A stretch of 64,000 nt of DNA, taken from contig QFWS01000002.1 in NCBI GenBank assembly GCA_003144015.1, positions 1-64,000 of the forward strand. The letters run 5' to 3'. Position numbers and translations under genes: made by a program. Positions 1 to 7,579 of the stretch are shown piece by piece. The notes beneath the pieces were generated by a model. That model saw nothing but the letters and a program-made list of their open reading frames with translations. It did no database searches and was not told the origin of the DNA. Position 1 is the stretch's first letter. Every line of letters begins with the position of its first letter. Origin of the DNA: Flavobacteriaceae bacterium LYZ1037. GTDB lineage: Bacteria > Bacteroidota > Bacteroidia > Flavobacteriales > Flavobacteriaceae.

Positions 1-80
1 CTTCCTTTATTTTCAATAATATTTTCTAAATCCGAGTCAGTTTTATGTTGGAATTTTTCAATAAATTTATTTTCGTTCAT
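1..80 (-). CDS. Partial small protein, N-terminus only
   Basis: The minus strand opens with ATG at 78-80 and stays open for 26 codons to the window edge; the product begins MNENKFIEKFQHKTDSDLEN and is charged and soluble. The C-terminus lies outside the window, so no function can be assigned. It lies downstream of the tyrosine recombinase in the same direction, separated by the hairpin site at 119-167, which is the position a mobile cassette gene would occupy. It has no obvious promoter of its own. The reading frame is seen directly; the cassette idea is inference. Confidence 0.5.
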   Translation of the reverse strand, partial: MNENKFIEKFQHKTDSDLENIIENKG

Positions 81-118
81 TTTCTAATTTTAGGTCAGTT
101 TCGGGGTTTCGTCAAATT

Positions 119-167
119 GCTTACAACAATTGGATAAAGACAATTGTCTATATCCATCTTATAACGC
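119..167. repeat. Imperfect hairpin site (attC-like) next to the recombinase
   Basis: A 24-bp inverted repeat at 132-155 has arms GGATAAAGACAA and TTGTCTATATCC, with one mismatched pair. Pairing can extend outward with bulges between GCTTACAACAATT (119-131) and ATCTTATAACGC (156-167). The outer right arm touches the stop codon of the tyrosine recombinase. Long bulged hairpins ending in short AAC/GTT-containing boxes resemble integron attC sites, but the canonical RYYYAAC/GTTRRRY boxes are not exact. There is no T-tract, so it does not look like a plain intrinsic terminator. Confidence 0.5.
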
Positions 168-1294
168 TAAGATAGTAAATCTTTAATTTCCATGAACGAT
201 CTATTTGCTACATGAGTATATATTTCTGTTGTTTTAGTAGAACTATGTCCAAGCAAAAGTTGAATATGTCTAATGTCAGTACCGTTTTCTAATAAATGAG
301 TTGCAAAACTGTGTCTTAACATGTGTGGTGTCACTCTTTTAAAAATACCTGCTTTTTTTGCGGCTACAGAAATGATGTTTAAAACGCTGGTAACACTATA
401 TTTATCTCCTTTTTGACCTTCAAAAAGATATTTACGAGGTCTATATTCTTTATAATATTGTTGAAGGTCTTTTAAAATACTTGGGCTTAATACAGAGATT
501 CGGTCTTTATTTCCTTTAGCATTCTTAATTTTTACAACCATTCTTTTACTGTCTATATCAGTAATATTCAGGTTCAATAACTCACTCCTTCGAAGTCCAG
601 ATGAATAGAGTAAACCTACAATACATCTGTGTTTAATGTTATTGGTGTTATTAATAATTTTTATAATCTCTTCTTTAGATAAAACTTCTGGCAATTGTTT
701 TACTTTTCTTGGTCTTTCAATGGAATAAAACCTATTTGGCATTCCATGAACAATTTCGTAAAAGAATTTTATACTATTAACTGCTAAATTTACATAAGAA
801 TTCGATTTCCCTTCCTGTATGAGCTTTTGCAAATATTTTCTAACGTCTATTTCATTTAGAGTGATTGGTTCTTCGTCATAATAATAATTAATATAAGCCT
901 CAAAACATGCCACGTAGTTACGAACTGTGTTTTCAGAATACCTTTTAAGTTCAAGCTTTAATAAGTATTCTTCAGGACAAGGTTTAAAACCTTTTTTTGG
1001 TTTTCTGTTTCTATAACGTTCCATATTAAGTTCAGGATTATCTGCATTTATTATTTTTTCGGAAAAGAAATAATTGCCATTTACCCAAGCAACGCCATAA
1101 AACGTTTTAAAAATTAAATCTAGATTGCTTTTATTATTTGAAACGTAGAACATTGCAAATTCCTTACTCCAAGAAACATTTGGTAAGGTGTCGACTAAAG
1201 CCTCTATAACCTTATTCGTATTATATTGAAGTCCAATACATTTTTTTTGGTCGATTAGTAAATGCTTTAAAGTGATACTTTTCTGTAGTTCCAT
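167..1294 (-). CDS. Tyrosine recombinase / integrase
   Basis: A 375-residue site-specific recombinase that cuts and rejoins DNA through a 3'-phosphotyrosine intermediate. All catalytic residues are visible: R235 (in SSGLRRSELL), K260 (in NAKGNKDR), H324 and R327 (in TPHMLRHSFATH), H350 (in LLLGHSS) and nucleophile Y359 (in EIYTHV). Residues about 105-190 form the SAM-like core-binding domain. Residues 1-100 are an extra N-terminal domain (SWSKEFAMFYV, FYGVAWVNGNYFF) not present in XerC/D and typical of a flavobacterial recombinase subfamily. It lacks the insertion that marks IntI. The start at 1294 is followed by divergent AT-rich DNA, and its 3' end abuts the hairpin at 119-167. An intact enzyme is likely; its target site is not known. 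Confidence 0.95.
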   Translation of the reverse strand: MELQKSITLKHLLIDQKKCIGLQYNTNKVIEALVDTLPNVSWSKEFAMFYVSNNKSNLDLIFKTFYGVAWVNGNYFFSEKIINADNPELNMERYRNRKPKKGFKPCPEEYLLKLELKRYSENTVRNYVACFEAYINYYYDEEPITLNEIDVRKYLQKLIQEGKSNSYVNLAVNSIKFFYEIVHGMPNRFYSIERPRKVKQLPEVLSKEEIIKIINNTNNIKHRCIVGLLYSSGLRRSELLNLNITDIDSKRMVVKIKNAKGNKDRISVLSPSILKDLQQYYKEYRPRKYLFEGQKGDKYSVTSVLNIISVAAKKAGIFKRVTPHMLRHSFATHLLENGTDIRHIQLLLGHSSTKTTEIYTHVANRSFMEIKDLLS

Positions 1295-1383
1295 GTTTTT
1301 TTTCTAAATTTAAATGAAACAAATGATTTAATCGTATCTTATTCGAATAGGATACGTATAAAATACGCTTAATTTTAAAGCTT

Positions 1384-1764
1384 ATGAGACTTCAAAAAGA
1401 ATGTTTGTATTGTAATAAGCAATTAGTAGGTAGAACCGATAAGAAATTTTGTGACCCACAATGTAAAAGTGGTTATCATTACCAGCAAGCAAAAGAACAA
1501 CCAGAACGGTTTTATAATAAAGTTGACAATCAATTGAGGCTAAACCGTAAAATTTTAAAGGAATATAATAAAGGAGGTAAGGTAACAGTAAGAGCAGAAG
1601 TTCTAAAAGCCAAAGGATTTAACCCTAATTTTTTCACACATTATTGGAAAAACAATAAAAGTGATGTTTACTTGTTTGCATATGAGTATGGATTTCTCAA
1701 AAGAGAAGAGCATCATATAGAAAAATACATACTTATAAAATGGCAAGATTATATGGGAAATTAG
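1384..1764 (+). CDS. Small zinc-finger protein, unknown function
   Basis: A 126-residue protein transcribed divergently from the recombinase. Its N-terminus holds a Cys4 knuckle: C7 and C10 (CLYC), then C23 and C27 (FCDPQC), the spacing of a small treble-clef/zinc-ribbon module such as those seen in DUF2116-like proteins. The rest is basic and helical, with several Tyr/Trp (FFTHYWKNNKS, IKWQDYMGN). No enzymatic motif is visible. DNA or RNA binding is a reasonable inference from the Cys4 module and high charge. Its stop codon overlaps, antisense, the last codons of the decayed integrase frame. Confidence 0.75.
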   Translation: MRLQKECLYCNKQLVGRTDKKFCDPQCKSGYHYQQAKEQPERFYNKVDNQLRLNRKILKEYNKGGKVTVRAEVLKAKGFNPNFFTHYWKNNKSDVYLFAYEYGFLKREEHHIEKYILIKWQDYMGN

Positions 1765-2344
1765 TTATTTCCATTTATGTCTAGAAGTTTATTTTCTGAC
1801 ATACGCCAAATGTCTGGAGATATTTTTCTTAATGTTTCCAAAAACAAATCTGGATTATTATCCTGCAACAATCTAATTTCGTTTGTTAAGGTTTTTTTTA
1901 AGTCTTTATTAAACTTCTTAAGTGTTTTAGCTTTTCGGTTTTGTATTTGTTTTGGGGATAAATTTTCCTTTTATAAAATTGGAAAGACAAAGTTAGGAGA
2001 TGTCTGAATATTTGAATAATAGCTTAATATTTCCTTTACTGGTTTAAGAATTTTAATACTATAACGTTTCTCGAATTGATTAACTGTGAAATCAACACCA
2101 TCACTTTTAAAATCATCAATAATTGCCGAAGCCTTACTTTTAAATTTAACTAAAAGCACATTTCTTTGTATATAGTTATTATGATTTTTTTAAACTCAGA
2201 CCTAAGGTCATTCCATTCATTATCTTGACAGGAAAATCCTAAAGAAATAATTTTCTTTCTTCTATCTTTTGTAACACGAAGAGCAATAGGAGATGAATTA
2301 TCTCTTAATCGCTAAGCTCTCTTAATTATACTTACAGTTGCCAT
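1761..2344 (-). pseudogene. Decayed second tyrosine recombinase
   Basis: Reading the minus strand from ATG at 2342-2344 gives MATVSIIKRA, a stop (2312-2314), then a stretch containing SSPIALRVTKDRRKKI and CQDNEWNDL. This is the N-terminal arm-binding domain of Bacteroidota phage-type integrases. A frameshift near 2170-2190 restores a frame that continues LLVKFKSKASAIIDDF and FTVNQFEKRY. That frame then jumps directly to catalytic-domain sequence (ILKPVKEIL, SPNFVFPIL), an internal deletion of the core-binding domain and first catalytic motifs. It hits a TAA at 1971-1973 and resumes in frame with ENLSPKQIQNRKAKTLKKFN, again integrase-like. The last 40 codons no longer resemble an integrase, and the RHxxR and Tyr motifs are absent. 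At least two stops, a frameshift and a deletion make it non-functional. Confidence 0.75.
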
Positions 2345-2383
2345 AAATTAATTTTGGGTCGAACATAGGTCGAACAAAAGAGC

Positions 2384-4069
2384 TTATTCCTTATTATAAA
2401 AATGTGTGGCATCTTTTAAAAGCATGTTTAAATCGATTCTCTCTTTATTAATGCGAGTAGCATCCCAACTTAAATATTTAGTACAATCTTTTATTATTGC
2501 TTCTTTAAATTTTGAAATACTTGAAATATTAAAATACAACCTCCCTGTACGTCTTACAAAAAAATCAGCCAAACTATTGACCATTTCATGGTGTATGCCA
2601 TACCATAATTCAGATCTTATTAATCGTAGTTCCGCATTTTTATTTCTAAAATCAGGCATTTTTTTTAATATCACATCTGCTTGTTTGCCATAAGTTGATG
2701 TTAAATACCAAGAAAAATAAGCATCTTCAATGCCCACTTTCTTAAGCTTTTGCTGCAATTTTTTTTGATAAGATTTTATTTCTTTCGAGGAAACTATGGT
2801 TGGAGTTGTAAGTGCAATTTTTTCAGTGTAAGACTCTTTAAATTTAGATGCTTGCTTTGTTGTCATTGTTTTAATGACTGTATCAATAACACGATGCGCC
2901 ATTTTTCTATAACCCGTTAATTTTCCCCCAGCAATAGAAATTAGCCCACTATTGGAAATAAATATTTCATCTTTTCTAGATAATTCGGAAGGATCTTTTT
3001 CATCTTCATGAATTAAAGGTCTCAATCCTGCCCAATTAGATTCTACATCAGCTTTTGTTAATTGTACTTTTGGAAAGGCTTCGTTTACAGCATCAATTAA
3101 ATATGTTGCATCTGCTTTAGTAGCAACTACATGTTCTAAATCGCCAAAATAATCTGTGTCTGTCGTGCCAACATAGGTTACACGTCCTCTAGGTATTGCA
3201 AAAATCATACGACCATCAGATACATCGAAATAGATGGATTGCTTCAAAGGGAATTTTTCAAAAGGAAACACTAGATGAACCCCTTTTGTAAGATGCAAAT
3301 GCTTGTTGTTTCTGGAAGCATCTTTTTCGCGTAACACATCTACCCAAGGACCAGTTGCTGAAACAAAATTCCTGGAACTTATGTTTATTATTTCATCTGA
3401 ATTTAGATCGATACATGCGATACTTTTAATTCGTTTTTTGGTATTATAAACGAACGTTTGCATCTCACAATAATTTAGAATTGTTGCTCCAAATTCAGCT
3501 GCTTTTTTTAGAAGTTCTATAGTAAGACGTGCATCGTCTGTTCTGTATTCAGAATAATAACCACTACCAAGAATAGTCTTGGTGTCCAATAAAGGTTCTT
3601 TTTCTAAAGTCTCTCTTTTGTTTAGCATTTTCCTTCTATCGTCACCTTCAACACTTGCTAATAAATCGTATACTTTTAATCCTATAGAAGTCATCATTTT
3701 TCCATAAGTACCACCTTCTACAAGTGGTAAAAGCATTTTTTCTGGAATGACTAAATGTGGTGCTAGCTTATGTACTATGGCACGTTCTCTTCCAGATTCT
3801 TTGACCAAACCAATTTCCAATTGTTTTAAATAACGCAAGCCACCATGAATCAATTTGGTGGATTTATTGCTAGTTCCTGAAGCAAAATCATTCTTTTCAA
3901 TTAAACAGGTTTTCATACCACGAGACGCTGCATCTAATGCAATACCTGCACCAGTTACACCACCTCCTATAATAACTAGGTCGAATTTTTGGGAAGTAAG
4001 TGTTTTAATCTGATCTGCTCTATTAAGTATAGAAAAAGGTTTAATCTTCATTAAATGGTTAAGTTTCAT
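2384..4069 (-). CDS. glpD: Glycerol-3-phosphate dehydrogenase (FAD)
   Basis: A 561-residue aerobic GlpD that oxidises glycerol-3-phosphate to dihydroxyacetone phosphate and passes electrons to quinone at the inner membrane. Residues about 30-75 carry the FAD dinucleotide fold (LVIIGGGVTGAGIALDAASR) and the family signature SGTSNKSTKLIHGGLRYL. Further family blocks include FAIPRGRVTYVGTTDTDY and NWAGLRPLIHED. The C-terminal DAO_C-type helical domain is present, so length and domains are complete. Its start overlaps the end of glpK by 11 bp, showing translational coupling in a glpK-glpD operon. No glpF or glpR is visible nearby. Beside the lipid locus it can burn or recycle the glycerol-3-phosphate that feeds triacylglycerol synthesis. 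Confidence 0.97.
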   Translation of the reverse strand: MKLNHLMKIKPFSILNRADQIKTLTSQKFDLVIIGGGVTGAGIALDAASRGMKTCLIEKNDFASGTSNKSTKLIHGGLRYLKQLEIGLVKESGRERAIVHKLAPHLVIPEKMLLPLVEGGTYGKMMTSIGLKVYDLLASVEGDDRRKMLNKRETLEKEPLLDTKTILGSGYYSEYRTDDARLTIELLKKAAEFGATILNYCEMQTFVYNTKKRIKSIACIDLNSDEIINISSRNFVSATGPWVDVLREKDASRNNKHLHLTKGVHLVFPFEKFPLKQSIYFDVSDGRMIFAIPRGRVTYVGTTDTDYFGDLEHVVATKADATYLIDAVNEAFPKVQLTKADVESNWAGLRPLIHEDEKDPSELSRKDEIFISNSGLISIAGGKLTGYRKMAHRVIDTVIKTMTTKQASKFKESYTEKIALTTPTIVSSKEIKSYQKKLQQKLKKVGIEDAYFSWYLTSTYGKQADVILKKMPDFRNKNAELRLIRSELWYGIHHEMVNSLADFFVRRTGRLYFNISSISKFKEAIIKDCTKYLSWDATRINKERIDLNMLLKDATHFYNKE

Positions 4070-5549
4070 TAATTGTTTTGGTTCTTTTTATAGCATCTAA
4101 CCAACCTGTATATTTTTCCGTTCTAGTTTTTACATCCATTTTTGGTGTAAATATTTGGTCCACTTCCCGAATAGATGCTATGTCTTGTTTTGTCCAGACA
4201 CCAGCTTTTAATCCAGCAAGCATGGCGGCTCCTAAAGCAGTAATTTCTATCATTTTTGGTCTATCAACAGGTACATTTAAAAGGTCTGATTGAAATTGCA
4301 TCAGGTAATTGTTAGCACTTGCTCCACCATCGACTTTTAAAGCGTTAAGAGGTTTTCCACTATCTTCTTCCATAGCCTTTATAACATCTTTGGTTTGGTA
4401 CGCTAATGATTCTAGTGTGGCCTTAATAATTTCGTTTTTACCAATATCTAGCGTAATACCATAAATGGCGCCTTTAGCGTTTGCATCCCAGTAAGGAGCT
4501 CCAAGTCCAGAGAAAGCAGGAACTACATATAAATCTTTTAATGGTGGAATGCTATTGCAAATGTACTCGGTGTCTTTTGCTTCTTCAATTAACAACATTT
4601 TATCACGCAACCATTGTATGGACGCGCCACCTATAAAAATACTGCCTTCTAAAGCATAGTTTTTTGTTTGGTCTGGTAAGCTACAAGCTAGGGTTGTGAT
4701 TAATCCATTTTTAGAGGATACATAATCTTTTCCATTATTTAAAAGTAAAAAACATCCTGTGCCATAAGTGTTTTTTGCTATGCCTTCTATAGATCCTCCT
4801 TGCCCAAATAAAGCAGCTTGCTGGTCTCCAGAAACACCACAAATGGGAATATTTGTATCTTGATATGCTACATATCCAAAATCGGAGGATGAGGTTTTTA
4901 CTTCAGGCAACATCGATTTTGGAATATCTAAGGCTGTAAGTAAAGTATCGTCCCATTTCAAGTCTTTTATGTTGTACAACATAGTTCGAGACGCATTGGT
5001 ATGATCTGTATAATGGTTTTTCCCATTAGTGAATTTATAAATCAACCAACTATCAATAGTTCCAAACAGAAGCTTTCCAGCGTCGGCTTTGTCTCTTGCA
5101 TCTATCACATGATCTAAAATCCACTTTAATTTGGTGCCAGAAAAATAGGCATCAATGACCAGTCCTGTATGCTCACGAACATAGGTGCCTAAGCCATCAT
5201 TTTTTAAGGTCTTACAAATATCTTTGGTACGATTATCTAACCAAACAATAGCGTTGTAAACAGGCTCTCCTGTATCTTTATCCCAAACCACAGTTGTTTC
5301 TCTCTGATTTGTAATCCCAATAGCAGCAATGTCTTTTGGGTGAATTCCAGTTTCATTTAGAACCTTTTTGAACGTTTCTTTTTGATCCAGATAAATTTGA
5401 TTTGGGTCATGCTCTACCCAACCAGATTCTGGATAGTATTGTGTTAATTCTTTTTGAGAAATTCCCTGGATAGCACCTTGCATATCAAAAATGATGGTCC
5501 TTGTGCTTGTGGTACCTTGATCGAAAGCAATGACATATTTTTTGTTCAT
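4059..5549 (-). CDS. glpK: Glycerol kinase
   Basis: A 496-residue FGGY-family kinase that phosphorylates glycerol with ATP to sn-glycerol-3-phosphate. The ATP-grasping first motif (AFDQGTTSTRTIIFD), the glycerol-binding region (GITNQRETTVVWD), the FGGY signature region GVSGDQQAALFGQGG and the C-terminal ATP site (KVDGGASANNYLMQFQ) are all in the usual order and length. It is the promoter-proximal gene of the glpK-glpD pair. The 190-bp gap to the divergent phasin-like gene at 5742 must hold both promoters, so the glycerol and lipid-storage units could be co-regulated; this last point is inference. Confidence 0.98.
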   Translation of the reverse strand: MNKKYVIAFDQGTTSTRTIIFDMQGAIQGISQKELTQYYPESGWVEHDPNQIYLDQKETFKKVLNETGIHPKDIAAIGITNQRETTVVWDKDTGEPVYNAIVWLDNRTKDICKTLKNDGLGTYVREHTGLVIDAYFSGTKLKWILDHVIDARDKADAGKLLFGTIDSWLIYKFTNGKNHYTDHTNASRTMLYNIKDLKWDDTLLTALDIPKSMLPEVKTSSSDFGYVAYQDTNIPICGVSGDQQAALFGQGGSIEGIAKNTYGTGCFLLLNNGKDYVSSKNGLITTLACSLPDQTKNYALEGSIFIGGASIQWLRDKMLLIEEAKDTEYICNSIPPLKDLYVVPAFSGLGAPYWDANAKGAIYGITLDIGKNEIIKATLESLAYQTKDVIKAMEEDSGKPLNALKVDGGASANNYLMQFQSDLLNVPVDRPKMIEITALGAAMLAGLKAGVWTKQDIASIREVDQIFTPKMDVKTRTEKYTGWLDAIKRTKTINET

Positions 5550-5741
5550 ATAGTTTCTTTTGAAAATACCTAGTAGTTTTGATTACTGAAAAGGTTAAAA
5601 CATAAAGAACTGAAAATATTTTCAAAATAGTAAGTTTTCAAAGAAAACTATTTTTAAATCTATTCAATGTATTGTTCTGTGTTATGAGTGCTTATAATCA
5701 AAAAAGATTTGTAATTTGTCTGCGATTTAAATATTCAGATT

Positions 5742-6281
5742 ATGGCTAAGAAAGCAGATCAAACAGCATCTTTTATGGTTCGATTTAACCAAATTATTTT
5801 TGAAGAAGATGGTGAATCTAAAGTACAATGGCGAGGAAAAGTATCGCATGTACAAGGAGGAGATGATAAAAGTTTTTCAGATTTTAAAGATGCCGTCGTT
5901 TTTATTCAAGAAAAACTGGGAGATTTAACCATGGAAGCCACTAAAGACAAATCGCCAGAAATACAAGATTCCCTACTTAGAAAGAGTTTTTCATTATGGA
6001 AAACAATGGCTAAAGAAGGTCCTAAAGTCATTATGGAAACCATTAAAGACCCTAGAAAACAAGTGGCAAATCTCCAAGATCAAATAAGTTATTTAGGAGA
6101 GGATTTAAAAGATAAAGTACAAATTGACCAATGGCGAAATGCATCAAGGTCGGATTTTAACACGATTAAAGAATCCATTAGCACTTTGGCAGAAGAAATA
6201 AAAAAACTAAACGCTAAAGTAGATGCCATGGGTAAACCAGTTAAAGCAACAAAAACAACTCGTACTACTAAAAAGAAGTAA
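5742..6281 (+). CDS. Phasin-like protein with N-terminal WRG/HVQ domain
   Basis: A 179-residue cytosolic protein. Residues about 10-60 form a small conserved-looking domain (FMVRFNQIIFEEDGESKVQW, then RGKVSHVQGGD and FIQEKL). The middle and C-terminal parts are amphipathic helix and coiled coil (ANLQDQISYLGEDLKDKV, IKESISTLAEEIKKLNAKVD), ending in a short basic tail TKTTRTTKKK. This arrangement resembles PHA-granule-associated proteins: helix for the lipid surface, basic tail for nucleic acid. It is the first gene of the rightward lipid locus and lies 7 bp before the BTAD regulator. The function is inferred from composition and context, with no catalytic motif seen. Confidence 0.7.
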   Translation: MAKKADQTASFMVRFNQIIFEEDGESKVQWRGKVSHVQGGDDKSFSDFKDAVVFIQEKLGDLTMEATKDKSPEIQDSLLRKSFSLWKTMAKEGPKVIMETIKDPRKQVANLQDQISYLGEDLKDKVQIDQWRNASRSDFNTIKESISTLAEEIKKLNAKVDAMGKPVKATKTTRTTKKK

Positions 6282-6288
6282 GCCCTAA

Positions 6289-7092
6289 ATGAATCATCTC
6301 AAAGATAAACTGCAAGAATTAAAACAGTTTCAGGAAGAAGCGAGTATTCGTATTCAAACCTTGGGGCAGTTTCACTTGTGGCGAAACAATGAAAAAGTCG
6401 ATTCAAAGCAATGGGGAAGAGATAAAACCATACAATTATTACAGTATTTAATTTCTAATAGGCAACGGCATGCGCTTCATAAAGAAAAAATCATGGATCA
6501 TCTTTGGGAAGAAGGTAACGATCGGGATTTTAAAGTTGCCATGCATGGTGTGAATAAAGTATTAGAACCAGAAAGACTATCAAGAACAGAACCTAGTTTT
6601 GTAATTAGACAAGGGGTGAGTTATCAGTTAGATTTGAACAAAGTTTGGATTGATGCTGAGGCTTTAGAACAATATATTATTATTGGAAATGAAGCTCTAG
6701 GAGAAGACCAAGCCATTTCTAAACAAGCTTATAAATCCGCAATTACTTTATATCAAGGTGTGTATTTGCCTAATCGTATTTTTGAAGATTGGTCGTCTGA
6801 AGAACGAGAAAAAATACAAGTCCTCATATTAGGAGCTTATGTTATTCTTGCAGAAATTCTACTTCAAGAAAACCCGTTAGAAAGTATCCGGCTAGCGCAA
6901 TGTGCTATTGCTATTGATAACACTTGGGAAGACGCTTATAGGTTACAAATGCAAGCTTATATTATAAAAGGCAATAGGCCACAAGCCATAAAAGCCTATC
7001 AAAAATGTGCCGATGTTTTAGATCAAGAATATGGTATCGATCCACTTCCTGCTACTAAAAATCTACTTCAAGAGATTGAAAATATTTCATAA
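6289..7092 (+). CDS. BTAD-domain transcriptional activator (SARP/AfsR-like)
   Basis: A 267-residue regulator. Residues about 20-110 look like an OmpR-type winged helix (IRIQTLGQFHLWRNNEKV, then LLQYLISNRQRHALHKEKIM, WEEGNDRDFKVAMHGVNKVL). Residues about 120-265 are the bacterial transcriptional activation (BTAD) TPR-like domain (DAEALEQYI, LYQGVYLPNRIFEDW, CAIAIDNTWEDAYRLQMQAY, ALKAYQKC-type repeat, LDQEYGIDPLPATKNLLQEI). This pairing defines SARP-type activators. It lacks the NTPase and sensor domains of AfsR/MalT, so it is a short form. Being 7 bp downstream of one phasin-like gene and upstream of three more suggests it regulates them; the duplicated element at 7127 and 7506 is a candidate target. 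Confidence 0.85.
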   Translation: MNHLKDKLQELKQFQEEASIRIQTLGQFHLWRNNEKVDSKQWGRDKTIQLLQYLISNRQRHALHKEKIMDHLWEEGNDRDFKVAMHGVNKVLEPERLSRTEPSFVIRQGVSYQLDLNKVWIDAEALEQYIIIGNEALGEDQAISKQAYKSAITLYQGVYLPNRIFEDWSSEEREKIQVLILGAYVILAEILLQENPLESIRLAQCAIAIDNTWEDAYRLQMQAYIIKGNRPQAIKAYQKCADVLDQEYGIDPLPATKNLLQEIENIS

Positions 7093-7126
7093 TATTTAGC
7101 CTCAATTTTCAGCTTCAATTTATTTT

Positions 7127-7163
7127 GCAACTCATTTGTAACTGCTTGATTGTACGTTTGCAC
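7127..7163 (+). promoter_or_regulatory. Promoter/operator copy 1
   Basis: The stretch contains GCAACTCATTTGTAACT followed by TGATTG and TACGTTTG (7153-7160), a perfect match to the Bacteroidota -7 element TAnnTTTG. The -7 G lies 41 bp before the ATG at 7201. The whole block recurs almost unchanged at 7506-7543 with the same distance to its ATG. The conserved upstream half is a likely activator or repressor site. Confidence 0.7.
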
Positions 7164-7200
7164 TATAAATTTAGAAACAACACTTGAACACAATTATATT

Positions 7201-7473
7201 ATGGCAACAAAAACTAAAAAAACGCAAGCAACACTTATAGATACAACTGCAAAGAAAGTATTAGGATTAACAGTTAAAGCAAATGATCTAGCCTTAAACA
7301 CAACCGAAAAGGTAGCCTTAAAATCTATTGAGTTAACTGAAAAAAGCTTAGGATTCTCTAATAAAGTTTTGAAAAAAGGTTTAAAAGCTTCAGCTAAAAA
7401 TCAAGATATTGTATTTAATACTTTAGATACAGTAAAAGGAAAAGTAGTAAAATTTATTCCAAAATTTAAGTAA
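7201..7473 (+). CDS. Phasin-like small protein 1
   Basis: A 90-residue basic helical protein starting MATKTKKTQATLID. The ATG at 7201 is chosen over an in-frame TTG at 7150 because the promoter -7 box (7153-7160) lies between them and because the next gene begins with the same MATKTKK sequence. The body is alanine-, lysine- and threonine-rich amphipathic helix with the motif QDIVFNTLDTVKGKVVKF near the C-terminus. That motif is repeated in the two following proteins (QQINMVFDTAETVKG and QQEIVFDTLTGIKK), so the three genes are tandem paralogues. No catalytic residues or signal peptide. A lipid-granule surface role is inferred from phasin-like composition and neighbours. Confidence 0.7.
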   Translation: MATKTKKTQATLIDTTAKKVLGLTVKANDLALNTTEKVALKSIELTEKSLGFSNKVLKKGLKASAKNQDIVFNTLDTVKGKVVKFIPKFK

Positions 7474-7505
7474 TTTTTAAAAATTAAAGGGACTCGTACT
7501 CAAGT

Positions 7506-7543
7506 GCAACTCATTTGTAACTCACTGATTGTATGTTTGTACC
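7506..7543 (+). promoter_or_regulatory. Promoter/operator copy 2
   Basis: Second copy of the element at 7127-7163: GCAACTCATTTGTAACT, then TGATTG and a -7 box TATGTTTG (7532-7539), exactly 41 bp before the ATG at 7580. Retention of sequence and spacing across two paralogous genes shows it was either duplicated with the gene or held by selection as a common regulatory site. Confidence 0.7.
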
Positions 7544-7579
7544 AGAATTAAAATTATAATACAATAACAACAATATATT

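Noticed and set aside
1777-2007. Plus-strand ORF of 76 codons
   Set aside because: It lies over the minus-strand decayed integrase, whose antisense frame has recognisable integrase sequence.
7150-7200. In-frame TTG start extending the phasin-like protein at 7201
   Set aside because: The promoter -7 box lies at 7153-7160, after the TTG, and the 7580 paralogue starts with the same MATKTKK at its ATG.
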